Assembly: GCF_030758455.1 (NCBI RefSeq)
Contig: NZ_CP132353.1
Location: 3,534,001 to 3,598,000, forward strand
Origin: Erwinia pyri
GTDB lineage: Bacteria > Pseudomonadota > Gammaproteobacteria > Enterobacterales > Enterobacteriaceae
Direction: 5' to 3'
DNA length: 64,000 nucleotides
Shown here: in pieces, positions 52,826 through 64,000 of the stretch
How the letters are laid out: each line of letters starts with the position of its first letter
Position numbering within the stretch: position 1 is the stretch's first letter
Position numbers and translations under genes: made by a program
The notes under the pieces: model-generated
What the model was told of the DNA's origin: nothing
Seen by the model: only the letters and a program-made list of their open reading frames with translations
Databases searched by the model: none

Positions 52826-54205
52826 ATGAAGGCTAAAGCGATATTACTCGCCTCGGTCTTGCTGGTGGGTTGCCAGGCGTCGAAGCATGACACCAACGTT
52901 CCCGAGCAGCATGCACAGAGTTTGTCTTCAGCAGGTCAGAATGAAGCAGAGCAGGACACAGATCGGTTGTTATCACCGCGCTGGCAGGATGATGGAACCC
53001 GCCTTACGCAGGATCAAGATTTGTGGAATCTCATCAGTACCGAGCTGAAGATGAAGGTTCCGGAAAACCCCCGGATACGCGAACAAAAGCAAAAATATTT
53101 AAGAAACAAGAGCTATCTCCACGATGTAACATTACGGGCAGAGCCGTATATGTACTGGATAGTCGAGCAGATTAAGAAACGTAAGATGCCGATGGAACTA
53201 GTACTACTACCCATAGTGGAGAGCGCTTTTGACCCCCATGCGACCTCAGCCGCCAATGCCGCAGGCATCTGGCAGATTGTACCGCAGACGGGGCGAAATT
53301 ATGGTCTCAAGCAGAACCAGTGGTATGACGGACGTCGCGATGTCGTGGCTTCCACCAAGGTTGCGCTGGACATGATGGAACGTCTGAACAAGATGTTTGA
53401 CGGCGACTGGTTACTGACCATTGCCGCCTATAACAGCGGTGAAGGACGCGTCATGAAAGCGGTAAAGGTCAATAAAGCCCGCGGGAAACCCACGGATTTC
53501 TGGCACTTATCGCTGCCGCGTGAAACCACCATCTACGTGCCAAAAATGTTGGCTTTGGGTGAAATCCTGAAGAACAACAAGCGTTACGGTGTTCGTCTGC
53601 CGGCGCCTAACGAATCACGTGCTCTGGCACGCGTGGAAGTAGGCCAGCAGATTGAGCTGACGCAGGCGGCCGAGATGTCGGGCATGTCACTGAGTAAGCT
53701 GAAAAGCTATAACGCGGGCTACAAGCGCGGAACGACAGCACCAAAAGGTGGTCCTCAATACATCATGGTGCCGAAGTCGAACGTGGCTAAGTTACGCAAC
53801 TCGCTGGCAACAGGCGATATAGCGGCGGTACAGCCAACGGCGTTGGCGAACAATACCACCGCCGGTTCTTACAAGGTTCGCAATGGCGATACCCTGTCAG
53901 GCATCGCAAAACGTCTGAACGTGACGGTGAAAGATCTGCAGCGCGCCAATAACCTGCGTGGCGCAAGCATCAAACCGGGACAGACCCTGAGCACGGGCGG
54001 AAGCGGTAACGCAACCAAACTGGCCGATAATGGCAACAGCATCACCTATAAAGTGCGTAAAGGTGATTCTCTGGCCAGCATTGCTAAAGGGCACGGTGTG
54101 AACATCAAAGATGTGGTGCGTTGGAATAACAGCGACGCCTCCACGCTACAGCCAGGCGATAAGCTGACACTGTTTGTGAACACCACTACCACGCCAGACA
54201 GTTAA
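52826..54205 (+). CDS. mltD: Membrane-bound lytic murein transglycosylase D
   Basis: 459 residues. Lipoprotein signal with lipobox LLVGC (Cys16). The SLT domain (about 100-220) has the catalytic Glu in LLPIVESAFDPHATSAANA, followed by AGIWQIVPQTGRNYG. Two LysM peptidoglycan-binding repeats follow: YKVRNGDTLSGIAKRLN (about residue 350 on) and YKVRKGDSLASIAKGHG (about 410 on). E. coli MltD is 452 residues with the same layout. A good terminator follows. Confidence 0.97.
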   Translation: MKAKAILLASVLLVGCQASKHDTNVPEQHAQSLSSAGQNEAEQDTDRLLSPRWQDDGTRLTQDQDLWNLISTELKMKVPENPRIREQKQKYLRNKSYLHDVTLRAEPYMYWIVEQIKKRKMPMELVLLPIVESAFDPHATSAANAAGIWQIVPQTGRNYGLKQNQWYDGRRDVVASTKVALDMMERLNKMFDGDWLLTIAAYNSGEGRVMKAVKVNKARGKPTDFWHLSLPRETTIYVPKMLALGEILKNNKRYGVRLPAPNESRALARVEVGQQIELTQAAEMSGMSLSKLKSYNAGYKRGTTAPKGGPQYIMVPKSNVAKLRNSLATGDIAAVQPTALANNTTAGSYKVRNGDTLSGIAKRLNVTVKDLQRANNLRGASIKPGQTLSTGGSGNATKLADNGNSITYKVRKGDSLASIAKGHGVNIKDVVRWNNSDASTLQPGDKLTLFVNTTTTPDS

Positions 54206-54223
54206 GGTCTCTGCTGACCGATA

Positions 54224-54253
54224 AAAGCCAATCTACGGATTGGCTTTTTTTAT
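54224..54253 (+). terminator. Rho-independent terminator of mltD
   Basis: Stem AAGCCAATC / GATTGGCTT with a TACG-type loop and a following T-run, about 20 bases after the stop. Confidence 0.85.
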
Positions 54254-54327
54254 GTATTAATTCTTCCCGCTCTCCTGCAAACGCTCTGTGACCCTCTCTG
54301 CGCTTTCGGCAAACTTCCCCGTACAAC

Positions 54328-54343
54328 TGTGATCAAGATCCAG
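54328..54343 (+). promoter_or_regulatory. Possible CRP site upstream of the MFS transporter gene
   Basis: TGTGATCAAGATCCAG has a perfect left CRP half (TGTGA) with the usual six-base spacer but a poor right half. It lies about 170 bases before the transporter start. Weak evidence. Confidence 0.3.
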
Positions 54344-54512
54344 TATCAGCACACCGCCTCTTGTATGGTAGTAATCTCACTGTCTATGTTATCAGCTTGT
54401 TTACTTTTTGATCACCCCGGCATTACAAACATAACAACAACAACGATAACCAGGGCGCAGGCCGCTTAATGATGGCGACTGCAGATGACCATGACACTGA
54501 AAGGCACCAGAT

Positions 54513-55868
54513 ATGACTCTCCCCTCTTCTGAACTGGCTTCACGACAAACGACTGAAGAAGCAAAAGGCGCTACTGGAGAACAGGCCCCCAGGCGTGGGC
54601 TGATGCGCCTGCTGCCCAGAGCGCACCCTCTCTCCTGGTGGATGCTGGTTATCACCACGCTGGCGATCCTGATGAACTCTATCGACAGGATTATTCTGCC
54701 GACGCTGCTTCCCGCTATCATGACCTCTTTTCATCTGACTGAAGTTCAGGCGGGCTGGCTTAATTCCCTGAGTTTTGTGGGCACTCTGACTGGCGCAGTG
54801 GTATTTGGCCTCTTTTCTGACTGGGTTGGCACCGGCCATAAACGCTGTTACAGCTGGTGTGTGGCCGTGCTGGTGGAAATTGTCTCGGGTATTGCTACCG
54901 CGTTCTGTAAGTCATTTGGGGCGTTTCAGGCGCTCAGAGTGGCAATGGGCATGGGCACCGGTGGCTCGGAACCCATTAATGTCGCGCTGCTGGGTGAATG
55001 GTGGCAGAAAGAGAACCGGGGATTTGCTATTGGTGTACATCATACCGGTTTCCCGCTGGGGCAATTTATCGGCCCCATCCTGATTGCGGCAATTCTCGCT
55101 TTTGCAACCTGGCGTGAAGCGTTTCTGTTTATTCCGCTGATTGGCCTGGCAATATTAGTCGCCCAGCTGATTATCGGTACCCGCAAGAATCACCAGAAGG
55201 TCAATGACTGGATCCTTGATAATAACCTGACGCCGCCAGTTACTGACTCCTTACAGCAAACCGTAGAGAACGCTTCTCTCTGGGGCAATGCGCTCTCCTG
55301 CCTGAAAAACCGTAACTGCCAGCTGGCGATAGTCCTGATTTTTGGCTTTACCTGGGCGGAAATGGGCATCGCCAACTTCCTGACTTTGCAGTTGACCCGT
55401 GAAGTGGGCCTGGATCTTTCAACGGCGGCCATTATCTCAGGCGCTTCCGGCCTTACCGGCTGGATAGGTCAGATTTTGTGGGGCAGCTTTTCAGACGTGA
55501 AAGGCCGTAAACGATCGCTGAGCTTTATTATCGCTGGCTGGATCCTGGCCGCTGCCCTTTGCATGTTTATCCATTCTGCCGCGCTGGGCTGGGCAATCCT
55601 GATCTTCTGGGGGCTGTTCCGCAACTCTCCCTACCCCGTTGCCTACGCTTTACTGATCGACTCTTCACCCCGCGCGGCTGCTTCCAGCATGGGTCTGATG
55701 ATTGGCCTGGCGGTGGGGATTGCCGGTATTCTGGTCGCCCCGGTCAGCGGATGGATTATTCATAGTTATGGCTTCACCGTTCACTATATGGTGATTGTCG
55801 GCGTGCTGCTGCTCTCCTGCGCACCACTCTGGTTTATTAAAGAAACCGTTATCCTGAAAAAGGCCTGA
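54513..55868 (+). CDS. Major facilitator superfamily transporter
   Basis: 451 residues, with a hydrophilic N-terminus (about 40 residues) and twelve membrane helices. The A-like motif after TM2 is GLFSDWVGTGHKR, and its repeat in the second half is GSFSDVKGRKRS. The acidic residue in TM1 (LMNSIDRIILPTLLP) resembles organic-anion/sugar-acid type MFS proteins. AAAGG lies just before the ATG. Translationally linked to the downstream cyclase gene (one base apart). The pair is inserted between mltD and yafE relative to E. coli; substrate unknown, probably that of the cyclase pathway. Confidence 0.88.
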   Translation: MTLPSSELASRQTTEEAKGATGEQAPRRGLMRLLPRAHPLSWWMLVITTLAILMNSIDRIILPTLLPAIMTSFHLTEVQAGWLNSLSFVGTLTGAVVFGLFSDWVGTGHKRCYSWCVAVLVEIVSGIATAFCKSFGAFQALRVAMGMGTGGSEPINVALLGEWWQKENRGFAIGVHHTGFPLGQFIGPILIAAILAFATWREAFLFIPLIGLAILVAQLIIGTRKNHQKVNDWILDNNLTPPVTDSLQQTVENASLWGNALSCLKNRNCQLAIVLIFGFTWAEMGIANFLTLQLTREVGLDLSTAAIISGASGLTGWIGQILWGSFSDVKGRKRSLSFIIAGWILAAALCMFIHSAALGWAILIFWGLFRNSPYPVAYALLIDSSPRAAASSMGLMIGLAVGIAGILVAPVSGWIIHSYGFTVHYMVIVGVLLLSCAPLWFIKETVILKKA

Positions 55869-55869
55869 T

Positions 55870-56562
55870 ATGACCAGCGATCTGATTACTCTATTGCGTC
55901 AACGCCGCCTCATTGAGCTGAATCATCTGTATGAGGAATTTATGCCGGTGTGGCCCACGCACGGGAAGTTTTTCTGCAGCCGTGCGGAGGATTACAGCGC
56001 TGGTGATGGCAATTATAACTGCCAGCTAAGTCTGGGCGATCACTGCGGTACGCACGTTGACGCACCCGTGCACTTTATTGAAGGGGGCAAGAGTATTGAG
56101 CAGGTGGATGTGCAGCAGCTGACCGGGCGCGGGCGCTGTCTGGATATGTCTCATCTGGCTGAAAACGCCGACATTACCCGTGAGATGATCCAGCGCTGGG
56201 AAGCGGACAATGGTGGGATCCTCGCTCAGGATATTGTGATTTTTCGCACGGGTTACGATGAAAAATGGCGATGCCGCCCCCATCAGGCTGCCTTTTTACA
56301 AAACTGGCCGGGGCTTTCAGGAGAAGGGGCTGGTTATCTTATTGAGAAAGGCGTGACGGTTTTTGGAACGGATGCCATGTCACTGGATCGCTACAGTAAT
56401 GAAGAGCACCCCGCTCACCTTGCGGTGCTGGGCGCGGATTGCCTGATAATTGAGAATCTGGCAAACCTGAAAAGCCTGCCGACGGAGTTTATCTTTATGG
56501 CGCTGCCGCTGAGGATCAAGGGCGCGTCAGCCTCGCCGATTCGGGCGGTGGCCCTGGTGTAA
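55870..56562 (+). CDS. Cyclase family protein (kynurenine formamidase-like)
   Basis: 230 residues of the PF04199 cyclase/arylformamidase family. The metal-binding signature is GDHCGTHVDAPVHF, with further family residues in VFGTDAMSLDRY and the closing LPLRIKGASASPIRAVALV. Members hydrolyse N-formylkynurenine, cyclic amides or isatin, so a hydrolase is expected. It starts one base after the MFS stop, implying that the transporter and enzyme serve one compound. No regulator gene is next to them. Confidence 0.85.
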   Translation: MTSDLITLLRQRRLIELNHLYEEFMPVWPTHGKFFCSRAEDYSAGDGNYNCQLSLGDHCGTHVDAPVHFIEGGKSIEQVDVQQLTGRGRCLDMSHLAENADITREMIQRWEADNGGILAQDIVIFRTGYDEKWRCRPHQAAFLQNWPGLSGEGAGYLIEKGVTVFGTDAMSLDRYSNEEHPAHLAVLGADCLIIENLANLKSLPTEFIFMALPLRIKGASASPIRAVALV

Positions 56563-56590
56563 TAACGGCCCCGGTAAGGGGCCGCCTGAT

Positions 56591-57355
56591 TCAGGGCTTA
56601 AACGCTTCGATAAAAATAACATCCGTACTGAAACTGCCATCAGGCTGCTGAGCATAGTAACGCTGTACTTCCTCAGAAGCTGATTGCTGATAGGCGCGAA
56701 TAGCGGCCACCATCACGGCTGGTGTGCGCATGCGCTCAATCCAGCTGCTGAATTCCAGCTGCAGGCGGTGGTGGCTGACGCCGCTGATTGCCAGCCCCGC
56801 TTCAGTAAACATTGTCAGCCACTCGCCGGGGTTATAATCACGAACGTGAGAAGTGTCCCGCAGCGCTTCAACGGTTTGTAACCAGATATCCAGCACTGCG
56901 TTGCCCGGCGCATTCACATCGATAAAGATAACCTTCCCGCCTGGCTTCAGGACTCGCTTAACCTCGCGCAGTGCCCTCCCCACATCATGCCAGTGGTGGG
57001 CAGAATAGCGGCTGATAACGATATCAAAACTCTCCTCTTCAAAAGGCAGGTATTCTGCATAGCCTTGCTGAGTTGTCAGGTGTTCATAACCCCGCTCTTT
57101 GGCAGTCTGAGCGACGACGCTCAACATTTTTGCCGAAAGATCGTAAGCCACTACGCTTTTAACATGCTGCGCGGCTACATAGCTGGCATGCCCACCACCA
57201 CAACCTAAATCGAGTACCCGGGCCTCCTTCTCCGCAAACAGGCGTTCACCTAAACGGAGCAAATCATGCCCGCTGGCATGCACTTCGCTGTTCAGATAAG
57301 CGCTGGCCTGGTCACCAAACTGTTTGTCGACGTTATCATGATGATGTGATGTCAT
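56591..57355 (-). CDS. yafE: SAM-dependent methyltransferase YafE
   Basis: 254 residues from the ATG at 57355 (MTSHHHDNVDKQFGDQ), with AAGGA upstream; the longer open frame runs into yafD. Class I methyltransferase motif I is RVLDLGCGGGHASYVA, and post-I is VVAYDLSAKML. UbiE/Methyltransf_11-like; the natural substrate is not known. Same order yafD-yafE as in E. coli. Confidence 0.92.
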   Translation of the reverse strand: MTSHHHDNVDKQFGDQASAYLNSEVHASGHDLLRLGERLFAEKEARVLDLGCGGGHASYVAAQHVKSVVAYDLSAKMLSVVAQTAKERGYEHLTTQQGYAEYLPFEEESFDIVISRYSAHHWHDVGRALREVKRVLKPGGKVIFIDVNAPGNAVLDIWLQTVEALRDTSHVRDYNPGEWLTMFTEAGLAISGVSHHRLQLEFSSWIERMRTPAVMVAAIRAYQQSASEEVQRYYAQQPDGSFSTDVIFIEAFKP

Positions 57356-57437
57356 ATCTCTGCGTTCCTTACTGATGGTTTTGAGTGGTGGGCAGAGCGA
57401 TGGAATGACCTGCCCGTGACGGCAGGCCAGACATTTC

Positions 57438-58241
57438 CTAGAGGAGCGCAGGCTTACCGGGATGGAATTCAACGAGTAGGGGATTATGATCGGAGGCGCG
57501 GGTCACCAGCACGGAGGCTTCAGCCACGCCCATTCCGCGATAAAAAACAAAATCTAAAGGACGCCCGAACGCTTTCCGCCGGTGGCCGTCTGTGAAGTTG
57601 ACCTCTTCCAGCCCCATGTCGCGGGCAAAGGTATACAGGGCATTAATACGCTGGCGGCTCCACGCATTAAAATCTCCGGCCATGATCACCGGGCCATTAT
57701 GATGGATAATCTGTTCGCCTATCGGCCCCAGCTGTTTGCTGTAGACATCAATTCCCAGGCTGAAATTGACGGCATGAATATTCACTACCATCAGCATTTC
57801 GTTGTTAGGTAAGGGATAAGCGGTGACCAGCGCGGATTTCGCCAACCTCAACAAAGGTTCGCGCTCGCGCAGCGGGCAGCAGTAAACAGGATGGGCGGAG
57901 GCCAGCGTCATAACGCCGGAAGGATGCTGTGGCAGGACAAATGCCGGCACCTGATCGGCAGCCAGATAGTTAGTGGTGGCAAAACGCACCAACTCCGGCG
58001 TGGTTTGCGCTTCCTGTAACAGAACCAGATGCGCGTCCTTACCAAAATTTTGCAGCACGGAGAGCCACTCAGCACGCTGCTGTTTGAAAATATTCCATAC
58101 CAGCACACGCAGCGTGGATTCGCTGGTCAGCGGCGCTCCGGGCGGCAAGGCTTTGCCGACGTGCAGCATTGCACCGGGCGGAAAAATACGTTCCGCTGGC
58201 TGCCCTGCTACATATCTCATGGCATAGGTCTTCTTTCGCAC
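57438..58241 (-). CDS. yafD: Endonuclease/exonuclease/phosphatase family protein YafD
   Basis: 267 residues from the GTG at 58241 ([19 protein letters not shown]), matching the E. coli start. EEP-fold metal site: Glu in LLQEAQTT, Asp/Asn in MAGDFNAWS, terminal [10 protein letters not shown]. Cellular target unknown; E. coli yafD has been linked to stress resistance. An ATG eight codons in (MRYVAG) is an alternative. Confidence 0.92.
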   Translation of the reverse strand: MRKKTYAMRYVAGQPAERIFPPGAMLHVGKALPPGAPLTSESTLRVLVWNIFKQQRAEWLSVLQNFGKDAHLVLLQEAQTTPELVRFATTNYLAADQVPAFVLPQHPSGVMTLASAHPVYCCPLREREPLLRLAKSALVTAYPLPNNEMLMVVNIHAVNFSLGIDVYSKQLGPIGEQIIHHNGPVIMAGDFNAWSRQRINALYTFARDMGLEEVNFTDGHRRKAFGRPLDFVFYRGMGVAEASVLVTRASDHNPLLVEFHPGKPALL

Positions 58242-58607
58242 TCTACCGGGCCTTAGCAACTGCTGAATGAATCATAGTGTCATTCAGTTATAGGGGCTTT
58301 ACCGCTGAGTTTCAATCGGATCAGACTAATAACTCATGCCAGTCAGTAAACAAATGCAAACAGCTCCCCGGCACCGCTCCGGAAAGCATACGCTGAACCG
58401 CCGGGTTTTTACTCAGGTTACGCCGTTGTATTTTTAAAAGAGAGTAGCTGTACCTTATGCCGCTTTCACTATTTCTGTAGCAACATCACCCTTTGCTGAG
58501 CCTTATCACTTTCTTTTACCGTCCCCTGTACTGGCGCACGGTTTCAGCGCATGCTTCAATAACAAAAAGATCTAAAATGCATACAGAGTTTTGCTGCGGG
58601 AGCAACA
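58242..58607. other. Intergenic region between yafD and yafC
   Basis: About 365 bases between divergent starts. No further gene, hairpin terminator or recognised operator was found; it should hold both promoters. Confidence 0.35.
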
Positions 58608-59510
58608 GTGAAGAGTACCTCAGAAGAACTGACTATTTTTGTCGCCGTGGTAGAAAATGGCAGTTTCAGTCGTGCGGCAGAACAGCTGGAGATGGCGAAT
58701 TCTGCCGTGAGTCGTACGGTGAAAAAGCTGGAGAATAAGTTAGGTGTTGAGCTGCTTACACGCACTACCCGTCAGATCAAACTGACGCAAGAGGGGGAAA
58801 CATATTTCCGTCGCGTGCAGTTTATTCTGCAGGAGATGGCAGCGGCTGAAAATGAGCTGATTGAGCAGCGACTGATGCCGCAGGGCGTGCTGAGAATTGA
58901 TGCAGCAACGCCCGTGGTGCTGCATCTGCTGATGCCCATGATCAAGTCTTACCGCGAACGTTATCCGGAAGTCACGCTGTCGCTGGTCTCTTCTGAGACT
59001 TTTATTAATCTGATTGAAAGGAAAGTAGACGTGGCGATCAGGGCCGGTAACCTGACTGACTCCAGCCTTCGCGCCCGTCACCTTTTTAACAGTTACCGCA
59101 GAATTATTGCCAGCCCGGCTTATCTTCAGCAAAACGGGGTCCCGCAGACGCCTGAGGATCTGATAAACCATGCCTGTCTGGGCTTTGTAGAGCCCTTACA
59201 CCTCAACCGCTGGCCAGTCGCCAAAAGTGACGGTGAACTTTACGATATTTCCCCTTCCTGCACTTCCAACAGCGGCGAAACGCTTAAATATCTCTGCCTT
59301 ACCGGGAACGGTATCGCCTGTCTCTCTGACTTTATGATCGATCGGGAGATAGCTGACGGAACGCTGGTGGAGATCTTTGCGGACAGAGTACTGCCCATAG
59401 AGATGCCGTTTAACGCCGTCTATTACAGTGACCGGGCGGTCAATATGCGGATCCGCTCGTTTATCGATTTCCTGGGCGAGTGGATCGAAAATGGCAATCA
59501 GGGTGCTTAA
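58608..59510 (+). CDS. yafC: LysR-family transcriptional regulator YafC
   Basis: 300 residues from a GTG at 58608 ([19 protein letters not shown]) with GGGAG upstream. N-terminal winged HTH (about 1-60; [24 protein letters not shown]) and C-terminal substrate-binding domain. Aligns over its length with E. coli YafC, whose effector is unknown. The E. coli neighbour dkgB is missing here; yafC is followed directly by the rRNA operon terminator. Confidence 0.93.
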   Translation: MKSTSEELTIFVAVVENGSFSRAAEQLEMANSAVSRTVKKLENKLGVELLTRTTRQIKLTQEGETYFRRVQFILQEMAAAENELIEQRLMPQGVLRIDAATPVVLHLLMPMIKSYRERYPEVTLSLVSSETFINLIERKVDVAIRAGNLTDSSLRARHLFNSYRRIIASPAYLQQNGVPQTPEDLINHACLGFVEPLHLNRWPVAKSDGELYDISPSCTSNSGETLKYLCLTGNGIACLSDFMIDREIADGTLVEIFADRVLPIEMPFNAVYYSDRAVNMRIRSFIDFLGEWIENGNQGA

Positions 59511-59573
59511 GGAAGTGGAGACGGTTTAGCCAGTTGAGGGGATTATGAACACTGTCGTTCAGATTTTGCATAC

Positions 59574-59603
59574 AAAAAAGCCCTGAGTCTTATGACTCAG
59601 GGC
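59574..59603 (-). terminator. Terminator of the rRNA operon
   Basis: On the minus strand, stem GCCCTGAGTC / GACTCAGGGC with a four-base loop is followed by TTTTTT, just after the distal tRNA-Asp. Confidence 0.88.
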
Positions 59604-59614
59604 CTCATGTTAAG

Positions 59615-59691
59615 TGGCGGAACGGACGGGGCTCGAACCCGCGACCCCCTGCGTGACAGGCAGGTATTCTAACCAACTGAACTACCGCTCC
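59615..59691 (-). tRNA. aspU: tRNA-Asp (GTC), distal gene of the rRNA operon
   Basis: 77-base tRNA with CCA end and GTC anticodon, downstream of 5S rRNA on the same strand as aspU is at the end of E. coli rrnH. Base-for-base the same as the copy at 43913-43989. Confidence 0.97.
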
Positions 59692-59788
59692 ACCGATTCT
59701 GTACTGACTTCAGAAAAATGCTTCTGATTTCAGGTGTTTCGCCCTTTCCGCGTCACCGGAAGGTCATGATCCCGGAGGATCTAAATTA

Positions 59789-59908
59789 ATGCCTGGCAGT
59801 TCCCTACTCTCGCATGGGGAGACCCCACACTACCATCGGCGCTACGGCGTTTCACTTCTGAGTTCGGCATGGGGTCAGGTGGGACCACCGCGCTAAAGCC
59901 GCCAGGCA
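59789..59908 (-). rRNA. rrf: 5S rRNA
   Basis: 120 bases, beginning TGCCTGGCGGC and ending GCCAGGCAT on the minus strand, with the terminal helix intact. Matches the E. coli length. Confidence 0.97.
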
Positions 59909-60015
59909 GATTCTGTCATTCACGCCGCCCTCCCAGGCCGCGCAAATCAATCCGTCACAAGCTGAAAATCTCTGTTGCGTCTCTCAGACGCTCACCAGAA
60001 CGCTTCTGGTGTTGT

Positions 60016-62919
<2,904 letters not shown>

Positions 62920-63049
62920 TCACAACCCACAAGCGTCCCGAAGAACACTGTCTGTTGTAAGCATTTGAGAGACTCGAACGCATCGCTTATTCATTCTTAT
63001 TACGGAGAATGAACACGACGCGTCGTTTCAATTTTCAGCTTGTTCCGGA

Positions 63050-63062
63050 TTGTTAAAGAGCA
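63050..63062 (-). promoter_or_regulatory. boxA antitermination element in the 16S-23S spacer
   Basis: On the minus strand TGCTCTTTAACAA matches rrn boxA, 131 bases before the 23S 5' end, where Nus factors load to prevent termination. Confidence 0.85.
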
Positions 63063-63120
63063 TAATACTTCGCAGCACACCGTTGCCGGTACGCTCTGAA
63101 GTATTTTTGAGTAAACTGCA

Positions 63121-63196
63121 TGGTGGAGCTAAGCGGGATCGAACCGCTGACCTCCTGCGTGCAAGGCAGGCGCTCTCCCAGCTGAGCTATAGCCCC
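63121..63196 (-). tRNA. alaV: tRNA-Ala (TGC)
   Basis: 76-base tRNA with encoded CCA, anticodon TGC in CTTGCACG, in the 16S-23S spacer after tRNA-Ile. Typical of the Ile-Ala class of enteric rRNA operons. Confidence 0.97.
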
Positions 63197-63375
63197 ATAC
63201 AGTTACTGCAGAGACCATCTACTACCACTCAACTGATTACGTTCTTTTCCTTACGGAAAACACGTTGAGGACATCACTCTTTGGGAGGAATGTAATTCTT
63301 TTCTGAACAAGGCGTGGCTTCGCGCCGCACAGCTCGCTATGCAAGTGAAGTCACAACGCGGGACAGGAAAGAATT

Positions 63376-63452
<77 letters not shown>

Positions 63453-63526
63453 GTAGAGGTTTTTTCTGCTCGTTACTTTTTCATCAGACAATCTGTGTGG
63501 ACACTACGCGGGAAAGTATCTTCAGG

Positions 63527-64000
<474 letters not shown>

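Overview
The window comes from a gamma-proteobacterium of the order Enterobacterales. Gene order along much of it matches the Escherichia coli segment that runs from proA-proB-phoE-crl-frsA-gpt-pepD through dinB, yafK, yafJ, gmhA, fadE and yafV to aspV-dnaQ, rnhA-yafS-gloB-mltD, yafE-yafD-yafC and an rRNA operon ending in tRNA-Asp. Protein lengths are almost always those of E. coli. The added methionine-salvage and Klebsiella-type hpx purine genes, and the general sequence divergence, suggest Erwiniaceae (Pantoea/Erwinia-like) or a near neighbour; this assignment is an inference. No prophage, insertion sequence or CRISPR array was seen.

Layout. 1-12.8 kb: a truncated metallo-beta-lactamase-fold gene, a LysE exporter, proBA, an OmpC/PhoE-type porin, crl, frsA, gpt, pepD, SOS-type dinB, yafK/dpaA, yafJ and gmhA. 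12.9-26 kb: fadE behind a FadR-like operator, a four-repeat DUF347 membrane protein, then a full methionine salvage cluster (mtnK | mtnA ... mtnBCD | mtnE-yafV) with MetJ-type boxes in both divergent promoter regions. A spermidine-synthase-like protein, a chemotaxis receptor and a small HTH protein are embedded in it. 26-43.8 kb: a purine-ring catabolic island with a urate/xanthine-type permease, uraH, uraD, hpxKJIHGF (on the minus strand, in gene order hpxF to uraH), the RpiR regulator hpxU, hpxWXYZ, and puuE(hpxB)-hpxA-hpxS divergent from an NCS1 allantoin-type permease. Sigma-54-type promoter elements stand before hpxF, hpxW and, more weakly, the permease, which fits nitrogen-limited expression.

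Between the convergent hpxZ and puuE genes lies about 1.2 kb of non-coding DNA. It consists of two direct copies of a roughly 460-477 bp unit plus a third fragment. Each unit carries two fold-back modules built from the same core in opposite orientation, with a covarying base pair in an inner hairpin. This is the least explained structure in the window.

43.9-64 kb: tRNA-Asp, dnaQ, then a five-gene molybdenum hydroxylase operon (2Fe-2S, FAD and molybdopterin subunits, MocA-like, XdhC-like) inserted between dnaQ and rnhA, which are normally divergent neighbours. Then come rnhA, yafS, gloB, mltD, an inserted MFS transporter/cyclase pair, yafE, yafD, yafC, and an rRNA operon on the minus strand (16S partial at the right edge, tRNA-Ile, tRNA-Ala, 23S, 5S, tRNA-Asp).

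How the genes work together. The mtn genes recycle methylthioribose to methionine, with MtnE plus the YafV omega-amidase forming the last transamination couple. The hpx/ura genes take 5-hydroxyisourate and allantoin down through allantoate and ureidoglycine to oxalurate/oxamate and release nitrogen. The urate-oxidising enzyme that should feed this pathway is not in the window.
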